Source: Proteobacteria bacterium ST_bin14
GTDB lineage: Bacteria; Pseudomonadota; Alphaproteobacteria; Sphingomonadales; Sphingomonadaceae
DNA length: 64,000 bases
Direction: 5' to 3'
Assembly (NCBI GenBank): GCA_002083655.1
Contig: MSXR01000001.1
Span: 248,001-312,000 of the forward strand
The notes beneath the pieces were generated by a model, which saw only the letters and a list, made by a program, of their open reading frames with translations, ran no database searches and was not told where the DNA came from. A program made the position numbers and the translations under genes. Positions within the stretch are counted from its first letter, which is position 1. Each line of letters opens with the position of its first letter. Shown one piece after another: positions 43,014-51,108 of the stretch.

Positions 43014-44672
43014 TTATGGTCGGTTCGCCGCACTCAAAACCGCGCGCACGCTGGCGGTGGCAATGTCGGTATCCAGCCCGACGCCGAACACCGTCCGTCC
43101 GTCGGTGGTGCGGCATTCGACATAGGCAACCGCCTGCGCATCAGCACCATGGCCGATCGCATGTTCATTATAATCGACCACGTCGAGCGCCGGCCCGGTG
43201 CTCTCGCTGAGCGCCGCGATGACGCCTGAGATTAAGCCATTGCCGCGCCCGGAAATCGATCGCTCCTCGCCATCGACGGCGACATGGCCGATGAAAACGC
43301 GCTGCCCCGCCGTGCCGCTTTCCTCATAATCGCGCAGCACGAAGCGATCTGAAGCGCTGGGCAGATAGGTCGCCTCGAACAGTTGCCAGATGTCGGCAGC
43401 ATTCAGTTCGCGGCCCGCGCTATCGGCCAGCGTCTGCACATGGCGGCTGAAATCGGCCTGCAGGCGCTTGGGCAGTTTTAGCCCCTTGTCCTGCTCAATC
43501 ACCCAGGCAACGCCGCCCTTGCCCGACTGCGAATTGACGCGAATAACGGCTTCGTAACTGCGGCCCAGATCAGCCGGATCAATCGGCAGATAGGGAACTT
43601 CCCAAAGCTCATCATTGCGCGCGTCCTGCGCGGCAAAGCCTTTCTTGATCGCGTCCTGGTGCGATCCCGAAAATGCCGTGAAGACGAGATCGCCAGCATA
43701 GGGCGTGCGCGGGTGGATGGGGATCTGGGTGCAATATTCGACCGTGCGCACCACCGCATCAATGTCCGACAGGTCGAGTCGGGGGTCGACGCCTTGCGTG
43801 TACATATTGAGCGCAACGGTGACCAAATCGCAATTGCCGGTTCGCTCGCCATTGCCGAGCAAACATCCTTCAACCCGGTCTGCCCCTGCCATCAGGCCCA
43901 GCTCCGCTGCTGCAACGCCGGTACCGCGATCATTATGCGTGTGCAGCGAGATCACCACGCTATCGCGGTTGGGGATGTTGCGCCCGAACCATTCGATCTG
44001 ATCGGCATAGACGTTGGGCGTTGCGCACTCCACCGTGGCGGGCAGGTTGAAGATGACCGGATGATCGGGCGTTGGCTGCAAAACCTCCATCACGGCGGCG
44101 CACACCTCAACCGAGAAATCGAGTTCGGCGGTAGAAAATGTTTCGGGGCTATATTCGAAATGCCAGTCGGTATCAGGCTGGGCAGCGGCGCAATCGCGCA
44201 GGATTTTGGCCCCCTCAACCGCTATATTGCGGACCTCATCACGGGTCATGCCGAATACGATCTTGCGCCATGCCGGGCTGACCGCGTTGTAGAGATGGAC
44301 GATGGCACGCGGCACGCCACGCAGCGATTCAAAGCTTGTTTCAATCAGGTCGCGGCGCGACTGGGTAAGCACCTGTACCGTCACATCGCCGGGAATCCGC
44401 CCTTCTGTCACCAGCCCCGCGATGAAGTTGTAATCGGTGGCGCCGGCACTTGGAAACCCAACCTCAATCTCCTTCATGCCGATTTTGCAGAGCAGATCGA
44501 ACATGCGTGTCTTTTTTTCCGCATCCATCGGGTCGATCAGCGCCTGATTGCCGTCGCGCAAATCGGTCGACAGCCAGCGCGGCGCAGTGGTGATGGTGCG
44601 CGATGGCCATTGCCGGTCGGGCAGGTTGATCGGCGGAAAGGGGCGGTATTTGGGTGCAGGATCACGCAGCAT
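43014..44672 (-). CDS. leuA: 2-isopropylmalate synthase
   Basis: Protein of 552 aa, the long class. PRWLSTDLRDGNQALIDPMD at the N-terminus holds the metal-binding Asp; EVGFPSAGATDYNFI, HTHNDRGTGVAAAELGLMAG (metal His) and LLGNGERTGNCDL follow; the C-terminal LeuA regulatory domain (feedback by leucine) closes it. It condenses acetyl-CoA and 2-ketoisovalerate, the first step of leucine synthesis. A leucine-rich leader peptide precedes it on the same strand. Confidence 0.96.
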   Translation of the reverse strand: MLRDPAPKYRPFPPINLPDRQWPSRTITTAPRWLSTDLRDGNQALIDPMDAEKKTRMFDLLCKIGMKEIEVGFPSAGATDYNFIAGLVTEGRIPGDVTVQVLTQSRRDLIETSFESLRGVPRAIVHLYNAVSPAWRKIVFGMTRDEVRNIAVEGAKILRDCAAAQPDTDWHFEYSPETFSTAELDFSVEVCAAVMEVLQPTPDHPVIFNLPATVECATPNVYADQIEWFGRNIPNRDSVVISLHTHNDRGTGVAAAELGLMAGADRVEGCLLGNGERTGNCDLVTVALNMYTQGVDPRLDLSDIDAVVRTVEYCTQIPIHPRTPYAGDLVFTAFSGSHQDAIKKGFAAQDARNDELWEVPYLPIDPADLGRSYEAVIRVNSQSGKGGVAWVIEQDKGLKLPKRLQADFSRHVQTLADSAGRELNAADIWQLFEATYLPSASDRFVLRDYEESGTAGQRVFIGHVAVDGEERSISGRGNGLISGVIAALSESTGPALDVVDYNEHAIGHGADAQAVAYVECRTTDGRTVFGVGLDTDIATASVRAVLSAANRP

Positions 44673-44757
44673 GGCAAGTCGCTTTTCGGCTTCGGATGGA
44701 CGACGGGAGGATGGCCCTCAGGTCATGCGGGCCGCGTGAAGCGGCACCCTGGCACGC
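44673..44757 (-). promoter_or_regulatory. Attenuator-like RNA region before leuA
   Basis: 85 nt between leader stop and leuA start. GCGTG-CACGC and GCCGC-GCGGC stems share bases and exclude one another. Ribosome stalling at the leader leucine codons could choose between them; inference from layout. Confidence 0.5.
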
Positions 44758-44808
44758 CTAAGGGCGTGTAAGTCGAAGCGTCAGGAGCAGGCCAAGGAAG
44801 GATGTCAT
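44758..44808 (-). CDS. leuL: leuA leader peptide (attenuator)
   Basis: Small ORF of 16 codons, MTSFLGLLLTLRLTRP, with six leucines (CTT and CTG/CTC codons) and a GGAGG ribosome binding site immediately upstream (44812-44816). It lies 85 nt before leuA. Downstream, GCGTG/CACGC and GCCGC/GCGGC can form overlapping, mutually exclusive hairpins. This is the classical layout of transcription or translation attenuation by charged tRNA-Leu. There is no clear T run, so the exact mode is open. Confidence 0.75.
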   Translation of the reverse strand: MTSFLGLLLTLRLTRP

Positions 44809-44850
44809 TCCCCTCCAATGGCCCAGCATCCCGCGACAGTAAAGGGGTGA

Positions 44851-45480
44851 TCAGCTCTGCTTTTCGAACGGCACCGCGATTTTCAGCGCCACATCATCGG
44901 CGACCATGGGGATGCCCATCGTCAGCCCGAACGCGCTGCGCTTGATGGTGGCGGTGGCGGCGAAACCGACGGTTTCCTTCTTATTATACGGATTGGTCCC
45001 TGCCGCCTTGAAGCTGGCATTGAGCACAACCGGCGCGGTAATGCCGTTCAGCGTCAGATTGCCAAAGATGCGCGCCGTCATCCCCTTCACCTCAACTTTG
45101 GTCGATACAAAATGGGCATCGGCCGGGGCGGGGCCAAAGAAATCAGCCTTTTTGCCATCCTTGCCGGCGCGCAGCAGGTGGCCGGTGAGCCCGGCGCTGG
45201 CGGTCGTCACTTTCGACACGGGGATCGTGATATCCACCTTGGCGTTGGCGGGTTTTTTCGGATCAAGCACCAGCGTGCCGGTGGCATCGCCGAAAATGCC
45301 GAAATAGTCGCTGAAACCGAAATGGACGACATCGAACATGATCAGCGTATGGGAAGGATCAGTGGCATAGGTGCCGCCGGTGATGCGGCTTGGATCAGCG
45401 GTGCCGGGCAGCTGGGGTGCAGATTGGGCGAGCAGCGGTGCGGCGGCGAGGGCGCTGGCGAGAATCAGTATCTTGCGCAT
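44851..45480 (-). CDS. YceI family periplasmic protein
   Basis: Protein of 209 aa with signal peptide MRKILILASALAAAPLLAQ and a lipocalin-like YceI barrel (DPSHTLIMFDVVHFGFSDYFGIF, FVSTKVEVKGMTARIFGNLTLNGITAPV). YceI proteins bind isoprenoid or amphiphilic molecules. GGAGG before ATG 45480 gives the start. It follows ilvC after 96 nt with only weak termination signals between, so it may be co-transcribed with the ilv genes. No link with branched-chain amino acids is known to me. Confidence 0.9.
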   Translation of the reverse strand: MRKILILASALAAAPLLAQSAPQLPGTADPSRITGGTYATDPSHTLIMFDVVHFGFSDYFGIFGDATGTLVLDPKKPANAKVDITIPVSKVTTASAGLTGHLLRAGKDGKKADFFGPAPADAHFVSTKVEVKGMTARIFGNLTLNGITAPVVLNASFKAAGTNPYNKKETVGFAATATIKRSAFGLTMGIPMVADDVALKIAVPFEKQS

Positions 45481-45576
45481 GAAAAAGGCCTCCAACAAAA
45501 AAAGGGACGCCCATCTCTCGGCGGACGCCCCTGATATGTCAAAACCCAATGCGGCAACATTGGGTTTACGGATGGC
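45481..45576 (-). terminator. Spacer between ilvC and yceI with hairpin
   Basis: AAACCCAATG pairs with CATTGGGTTT across CGGCAA (45542-45567). Further on, a weak CGCC/GGCG hairpin precedes a run of T on the minus strand. Partial termination of the ilv transcript is likely. Confidence 0.45.
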
Positions 45577-46611
45577 TTAGTTCTTGGCCTTGTCGACCAG
45601 CTTGTTCGCGCCAATCCACGGCATCATCGCGCGCAGTTCTGCACCCACTTTTTCAATCGGGTGCGCCGCCGCCGCCTTGCGCGATGCCTTTAGCTCGGGC
45701 TGGCCGGCGCGGTTATCGAGCACGAAATCCTTGACGAACCGGCCCGCCTGAATGTCCGCCAGTACGCGCTTCATCTCCGCCTTGGTTTCCGCGGTAATGA
45801 TTCGAGGCCCGGTTTTGATGTCGCCATATTCAGCGGTGTTGCTGATCGAATAACGCATATTGGCGATGCCGCCTTCGTACAGCAGGTCGACGATCAACTT
45901 GGTCTCATGCAGGCATTCGAAATAGGCCATTTCGGGGGCATAGCCCGCCTCGACCAGTGTTTCGAACCCGGCCTGGATCAAATGGGTAATGCCGCCGCAC
46001 AGCACGGCCTGTTCACCGAACAGATCGGTTTCGCACTCTTCACGAAACGTTGTCTCGATGATGCCGCTGCGGCCACCGCCGACGGCACTGGCATAGGATA
46101 GCGCGAGCGCCTTGGCATAGCCATTGCCGGCGCCGCCTTCGGCTTCCTGTGCGACCGCGATGAGACAGGGCACGCCGCCGCCCTTTTGATACTCGCTGCG
46201 CACGGTGTGGCCGGGGCCCTTGGGCGCAATCATGATCACGTCGAGATCGGGGCGCGCTTCGATCAGGCCGAAATGCACGTTCAGGCCGTGGGCGAAGGCA
46301 ATCGTTGCGCCCTGTTTCAGGTTCGCGTGGAGATCATCGGCATAGATTGCCGCCTGATGCTCGTCGGGGGCAAGAATCATCGTCACATCGGCCCAGGCCG
46401 CAGCCTCGGCGTTGGACATGACCTTAAATCCCGCCGCTTCCGCCTTTTTCGCCGTGGCCGAACCGGGGCGCAGCGCGATCGCGACGTCTTTGACGCCGCT
46501 GTCGCGCAAATTCTGCGCATGGGCATGGCCTTGCGATCCATAGCCGACGACCGCGACTTTTTTGCCCTTGATCATGTCGATATCGGCGTCGCCGTCGTAA
46601 TAGACTTTCAT
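45577..46611 (-). CDS. ilvC: Ketol-acid reductoisomerase, class I
   Basis: Protein of 344 aa. MKVYYDGDADIDMIKGKKVAVVGYGSQGHAHAQNLRDSG includes the NADP-binding GYGSQGHA. The metal-binding region is visible in FGEQAVLCGG and CLHETKLIVDLLYEGG. It converts acetolactate to dihydroxyisovalerate in valine and isoleucine synthesis. It lies after ilvN, separated by about 140 nt that hold a palindromic repeat. Confidence 0.97.
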   Translation of the reverse strand: MKVYYDGDADIDMIKGKKVAVVGYGSQGHAHAQNLRDSGVKDVAIALRPGSATAKKAEAAGFKVMSNAEAAAWADVTMILAPDEHQAAIYADDLHANLKQGATIAFAHGLNVHFGLIEARPDLDVIMIAPKGPGHTVRSEYQKGGGVPCLIAVAQEAEGGAGNGYAKALALSYASAVGGGRSGIIETTFREECETDLFGEQAVLCGGITHLIQAGFETLVEAGYAPEMAYFECLHETKLIVDLLYEGGIANMRYSISNTAEYGDIKTGPRIITAETKAEMKRVLADIQAGRFVKDFVLDNRAGQPELKASRKAAAAHPIEKVGAELRAMMPWIGANKLVDKAKN

Positions 46612-46641
46612 GTTGGTAGCTCCCTGCTGTTCTTGTCCTGT

Positions 46642-46731
46642 CGTCACCCCGGACTTGTTCCAGGGCCCACGGCGCCTCATCAGCGACAATTGTTGGTGAA
46701 AACGAGACCCCGGAACAAATCCGGGGCGACG
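46642..46731. repeat. Palindromic repeat between ilvN and ilvC
   Basis: Arms CGTCACCCCGGACTTGTTCC and GGAACAAATCCGGGGCGACG, about 20 nt each, with a 50-nt centre. Same family as at 14764 and 29517. On the minus strand it falls within the ilvB-ilvN-ilvC transcript, where a hairpin could change relative expression. Confidence 0.78.
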
Positions 46732-46749
46732 GTTGATGGTAGACGGCGG

Positions 46750-47265
46750 TTATGCCGCGCTCTTCCCCCGCGAAATAGCGACAATGCCCGTGCGCGCGAC
46801 CTCTATCAGCCCCACTTCGCGCATCAACTCGACAAATTTGTCGATCTTTTCGCGTCCGCCGGTCACTTCGAACACGAAGCTCGATGTGGTCGCGTCGACC
46901 ACGCGGGCGCGATAGACATCGGCCAGCCGCAGCGCCTCAATCCGGTGGTCACCCGTGCCGGCCACCTTGATCAACGCCAGCTCGCGTTCAACATGCGCGC
47001 CGGATGTCGTCAGGTCAGTAACCTTGTGGACGGGCACCAGTCGATCGAGCTGCGCCACAATCTGTTCCAGCACCTGCGGGCTTGCCGATGTCACGATGGT
47101 GATCCGGCTGATCGTCTTGTCCTCAGACACCTCGCTGACCGTGAGGCTCTCGATATTATAGCCACGCGCCGTGAACAGCCCGGCGATCCGGGCCAAAATA
47201 CCCGGTTCGTTATCGACGATCACCGCCAGCGTGTGGCGTTCGACCTTTTCCTGCGTGATCTGCAT
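46750..47265 (-). CDS. ilvN: Acetolactate synthase small subunit
   Basis: Protein of 171 aa. Two ACT-type halves: HTLAVIVDNEPGILARIAGLFTARGYNIESL (valine-binding), and a C-terminal ALIKVAGTGDHRI region. It confers valine feedback on the large subunit. ATG 47265 shares a base with the ilvB stop, so the two are coupled. Confidence 0.96.
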   Translation of the reverse strand: MQITQEKVERHTLAVIVDNEPGILARIAGLFTARGYNIESLTVSEVSEDKTISRITIVTSASPQVLEQIVAQLDRLVPVHKVTDLTTSGAHVERELALIKVAGTGDHRIEALRLADVYRARVVDATTSSFVFEVTGGREKIDKFVELMREVGLIEVARTGIVAISRGKSAA

Positions 47266-49037
47266 CAAACCAGCGCCTTGGCTTCGTCGTCCATGACGCC
47301 GGTAACCTGATCAGCCGCCAGGATCATGTCAGTATGCGCCGCGCCCGACGGGATCATCGGGAAGCAGTTCGCGTTCTGGGACACCCGGCAGTCGACCATG
47401 ACCGGGCCGTCATAAGCGAGCATCTCGGCAATGCCTGAGTCGAGCTGTCCGGGATTTTCGATCAGAATGCCCTTCCAGCCATAGGCCTCGGCCAGCTTAA
47501 CGAAATCGGGCAGCGAATCGCTGTAGCTTTCGGCGTAGCGGCTCTCATAGGTCAGTTCCTGCCACTGCCGGACCATGCCCATATACTGGTTGTTGACGAT
47601 GAAAATCTTGACCGGCAGCCGATATTGCGTCGCCGTCGCCAGTTCCTGGATATTCATCTGGATGGAGGCTTCGCCAGCAATGTCGATCACCAGCGCGCCG
47701 GGATTGCCCAATTGTGCGCCAATCGCGGCCGGCAAGCCATATCCCATCGTGCCAAGCCCACCGCTGGTCAGCCATTTGTTGGGCAGTTCGAAATCGAAAT
47801 GCTGGGCGGCCCACATCTGGTGCTGGCCGACTTCGGTGGTGATGATGGGCGACTGCTTATGCGTCGCCTCCCACAGCGCCCTGATGGCGCGTTGCGGCAT
47901 GATTTCGGTGGTGGAATCGGTAAAGCCAAGGCTCTTCTTGGCGCGCCACCCTTCAATCCGCTGCCACCATTCCGTCAGGTCGGGCTTGGGGTGCTGACGC
48001 GCCTTGTAAACGCGGATCATCGCTTCGAGCGCATAGCCGACATCGGCGATGATCGGCAGGTCAACCCGAACCGTTTTGTTCACGCTGCTTCGGTCAATGT
48101 CGATATGGGCCTTGCGCGAATGCGGGCTGAACGCATCCAGCCGCCCGGTCACGCGATCATCAAAGCGCGCGCCCATCGCGATGATCAGATCTGCCTGGTT
48201 CATCGCCCAGTTCGCTTCATAGGTGCCGTGCATGCCCAGCATGCCCAGCCATTGATCTGATGCAGCGGGAAAGGCACCCAATCCCATCAGCGTCGATGTT
48301 ACCGGCGCGCCGGTCATCCGGGCAAGTTCGCGGAGCAGCTGGCTCGCGGCGGGTCCGGAATTGATGATGCCACCGCCGGTATAAAAAATCGGTCTTTCCG
48401 CAGCGGCCAGCAGGTCGACCAGCTGTTCAATCGCCGCCAGATCGGGCTTGATTTGTGGGCGATAGGTTTTGTGCTTGATCGGGCCGGGCTTGGTGTAGCG
48501 CGCAACGGCGACCTGAACGTCTTTTGGAATGTCGACAACGACTGGCCCGGGGCGGCCCGTGGTGGCGATGTGGAAGGCCTCATGCACGATTGGACCGAGC
48601 TTGGCGGGATCCTTCACCAGATAATTGTGTTTGGTACAGTGGCGCGTGATGCCAACCGTGTCGGCCTCCTGAAAGGCATCCGTTCCAATCAACGCGGTTG
48701 GCACCTGTCCGGTGATGACCACCATCGGGATTGAATCCATCAGCGCATCGGTGATGCCGGTGACGGCATTGGTCGCGCCGGGGCCAGAAGTGACCAGGAC
48801 AACGCCGGGCTTGCCAGTCGACCGGGCATATCCCTCTGCTGCATGCGTCGCTGCTTGTTCATGGCGCACCAGGATATGCTTGATCTGGCCGCTCTTTGCG
48901 TTTTGGATCTTGGCGTTGTGCCGGAACAGCGCGTCATAGATTGGCAGCACGGCGCCGCCGGGATAGCCGAACACGACCTCCACGCCGAGATCGCACAGCG
49001 CCTCGATCAGGATATCGGCTCCGGATTTCTCGTTCAT
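47265..49037 (-). CDS. ilvB: Acetolactate synthase large subunit
   Basis: TPP- and FAD-dependent enzyme of 590 aa. It begins MNEKSGADILIEALCDLGVEVVFGYPGGAVLPIYDAL, has the catalytic glutamate in VRHEQAATHAAEGYAR, and the TPP/Mg motif IDIAGEASIQMN with NNQYMGMVRQW. It makes acetolactate from pyruvate (valine/leucine) or acetohydroxybutyrate (isoleucine). ATG 49037 is the start: an open frame reaches 49076 but adds residues foreign to the family. First gene of the ilvBN(C) operon. Confidence 0.97.
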   Translation of the reverse strand: MNEKSGADILIEALCDLGVEVVFGYPGGAVLPIYDALFRHNAKIQNAKSGQIKHILVRHEQAATHAAEGYARSTGKPGVVLVTSGPGATNAVTGITDALMDSIPMVVITGQVPTALIGTDAFQEADTVGITRHCTKHNYLVKDPAKLGPIVHEAFHIATTGRPGPVVVDIPKDVQVAVARYTKPGPIKHKTYRPQIKPDLAAIEQLVDLLAAAERPIFYTGGGIINSGPAASQLLRELARMTGAPVTSTLMGLGAFPAASDQWLGMLGMHGTYEANWAMNQADLIIAMGARFDDRVTGRLDAFSPHSRKAHIDIDRSSVNKTVRVDLPIIADVGYALEAMIRVYKARQHPKPDLTEWWQRIEGWRAKKSLGFTDSTTEIMPQRAIRALWEATHKQSPIITTEVGQHQMWAAQHFDFELPNKWLTSGGLGTMGYGLPAAIGAQLGNPGALVIDIAGEASIQMNIQELATATQYRLPVKIFIVNNQYMGMVRQWQELTYESRYAESYSDSLPDFVKLAEAYGWKGILIENPGQLDSGIAEMLAYDGPVMVDCRVSQNANCFPMIPSGAAHTDMILAADQVTGVMDDEAKALV

Positions 49038-49348
49038 TACGTGTCCTTGCGTTTCACATGCGCCGCCTGGCGCCATATAGACTATAATTAGTTTGTGCGA
49101 GCCGGGCTGCTAGGGATGTAAAATTTGCATGTCAACCCTTTCAATGTAATTTAGTTACTAAACTTACACCTTGAAAGTTATATTAATGCGCGTCTGCCGT
49201 GCGCTGTTTCCATAACAGCGCCTTTGCATGCCGCCTGAGGGATTCGGCGAAATCGCCTTGACCGCGCTTGTCGGACACTCTCTCCTGCACCCCAATAAAA
49301 GCCAGCCATTGTTGAGCGTGGCGAGTCAAATGGAGCAGGGGTGGGTAG
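49038..49348. promoter_or_regulatory. Divergent promoter region of ilvB and acyl-CoA synthetase
   Basis: AT-rich spacer of 311 nt. On the minus strand TTGACA (49130-49135) could be the ilvB -35 element with a poor TAGCAG -10 box. A palindrome, TGTAATTTAGT-T-ACTAAACTTACA (49145-49168), resembles a TetR-family operator. No BCAA-rich leader peptide was found before ilvB. Confidence 0.5.
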
Positions 49349-50953
49349 ATGACCGAATGGAATTATGGCGACATTCTTGATGGGGTCGCGACCGTCATCC
49401 CGCCGCAAACGCCGGCCTATATCCATGGCGACCAGCTGATATCGTGGGGGGAGGCGTCGGCGCGATCAAACCGGTTGGCTCGCGCATTAACCGCGCGCGG
49501 GGCGGTGCCGGGCGACAAGATTGCCTTTTATATGACCAACCGGTCCGAATATTGCGAGTTGCTCGCCGCCTGCTTCAAGGGCCGATTTGTCCACGCCAAT
49601 GTCAATTATCGCTACACGGCGGATGAGGTTTTTTATATTTTCGACAATGCCGACGCGCAAACAGTGGTGTTTGGCCAGGAATTTCGCGCGCAAGTCGACG
49701 CCATTCGTCCCCGGCTGAGCAAGGTAAAGACCTTCATCGAAATCGGGGAGGGGACTGACTGGGCTGAGAGTTTTGAAGCGCTGTGCGCGCAGGGCGATGG
49801 CACGCCGCTGGGGATCAAGCGCAGCGGCAGCGACATGATGTTCATCTATACCGGTGGCACCACCGGCATGCCCAAGGGCGTGATGTGGACGCAGCATGAC
49901 CTGAAGATGATGTCGATCATCGCCGCATCGGTGCTTGGCCCCACGCCCTTAACAATGGAGGAAATGCTGGTATCCATGCGGCAGACCGGGCCGGGGCCGG
50001 CATCGCTGATCGCCCCGCCGCTGATGCATGCGACCGGACTGATTTCTGCAATCGCGGCAATGCTGGCCGGGGGCACGGTGATTACGCTGGAAAAGCCACA
50101 ATATGACGCTGTTGAACTGCTTGATGCGGTCGACCGGTGGCGGCCGCAATCGCTGGCGATTGTGGGTGATCCCTTTGCCCGCCCGATCGTTGAAGCGCTG
50201 GACCTGGAGCCGAAGCGTTGGAACATGGGCAGTATCGCGCGCATCCTTTCATCGGGGGTCATGTGGAGCGTCGAGGTAAAGCGCGCGTTGCTGCGCCATA
50301 TGCCGCAGGCCGTGCTTGCCGATGCGTTTTCCTCATCTGAGGCAATGGGGCTGGGCACGTCGTTGATGACTGCGGCGGGGGAAACACCCACCGCCAAATT
50401 CATGGTCACCGAACGAACGCGCGTGTTTGATGAGCATGATCAGCCCGTCGTGCCAGGATCGGGCGTAAAGGGAATGGTTGCGGTTGGGCCGCCGGTTCCG
50501 ACGGGCTATTACAAGGATGCCGAAAAGACCGCGCGTACCTTTCGCATGATTGACGGCGTGCGGTATTCGATTCCCGGTGACTGGTGCGTTGTTGAGGCGG
50601 ATGGATCAATGACATTGCTTGGGCGGGGCAGTGCCTGCATCAACACCGCCGGTGAAAAGGTTTTCCCCGAAGAAGTGGAAGAGGCGCTGAAAACGCATCC
50701 CGGCGTGATGGATGCGCTGGTGATTGGGTTGCCCGATCCGAAATGGGGCCAATCCGTCAACGCGGTTGTTACCCTGAATCGCGGCGCAATTTTCGATGAA
50801 GCTGGCATGATCGCCCATGTCCGCCAACACCTCGCCGCCTATAAGGCGCCCAAGCGGATTGTGTCTGGCGATGTCAATCTGCGCGCGCCCAATGGCAAGG
50901 CGGATTACCCCGCTGCCACCGATTTTGCCAAGCGCCTGCTGGCCGGAGGATAG
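49349..50953 (+). CDS. Acyl-CoA synthetase (AMP-forming)
   Basis: ANL superfamily enzyme of 534 aa. Core motifs: IYTGGTTGMPKGVMWTQ (P-loop), ATG in LMHATGLIS, then GWDV-region GDWCVVEADGSMTLLGRGSACINTAGEKVFPEEVEEAL, with the catalytic lysine near the end in RAPNGKADYP. Substrates may be fatty or cyclic carboxylic acids, as in FadD3-like enzymes. The spacer palindrome at 49145 may regulate it. Divergent from ilvB. Confidence 0.92.
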   Translation: MTEWNYGDILDGVATVIPPQTPAYIHGDQLISWGEASARSNRLARALTARGAVPGDKIAFYMTNRSEYCELLAACFKGRFVHANVNYRYTADEVFYIFDNADAQTVVFGQEFRAQVDAIRPRLSKVKTFIEIGEGTDWAESFEALCAQGDGTPLGIKRSGSDMMFIYTGGTTGMPKGVMWTQHDLKMMSIIAASVLGPTPLTMEEMLVSMRQTGPGPASLIAPPLMHATGLISAIAAMLAGGTVITLEKPQYDAVELLDAVDRWRPQSLAIVGDPFARPIVEALDLEPKRWNMGSIARILSSGVMWSVEVKRALLRHMPQAVLADAFSSSEAMGLGTSLMTAAGETPTAKFMVTERTRVFDEHDQPVVPGSGVKGMVAVGPPVPTGYYKDAEKTARTFRMIDGVRYSIPGDWCVVEADGSMTLLGRGSACINTAGEKVFPEEVEEALKTHPGVMDALVIGLPDPKWGQSVNAVVTLNRGAIFDEAGMIAHVRQHLAAYKAPKRIVSGDVNLRAPNGKADYPAATDFAKRLLAGG

Positions 50954-51108
50954 CTGGGAGATGGGGGCAAATGCGCCTGGCGGCAAAGGCCGTAGCGACG
51001 CTTTGCTGCGGTAAGCGGTAAAAGCCACGGCAAGCCGAAAAACATCGTTGGCGTCTGACGCCATGTTACTGTCTATCAAAACATATCCCAATCGCTGGAG
51101 CCCGTACA

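Noticed and set aside
49038..49348. BCAA leader peptide before ilvB
   Set aside because: The short ORFs on the minus strand (for example MQILHP) have too few branched-chain codons and no clear ribosome binding site.
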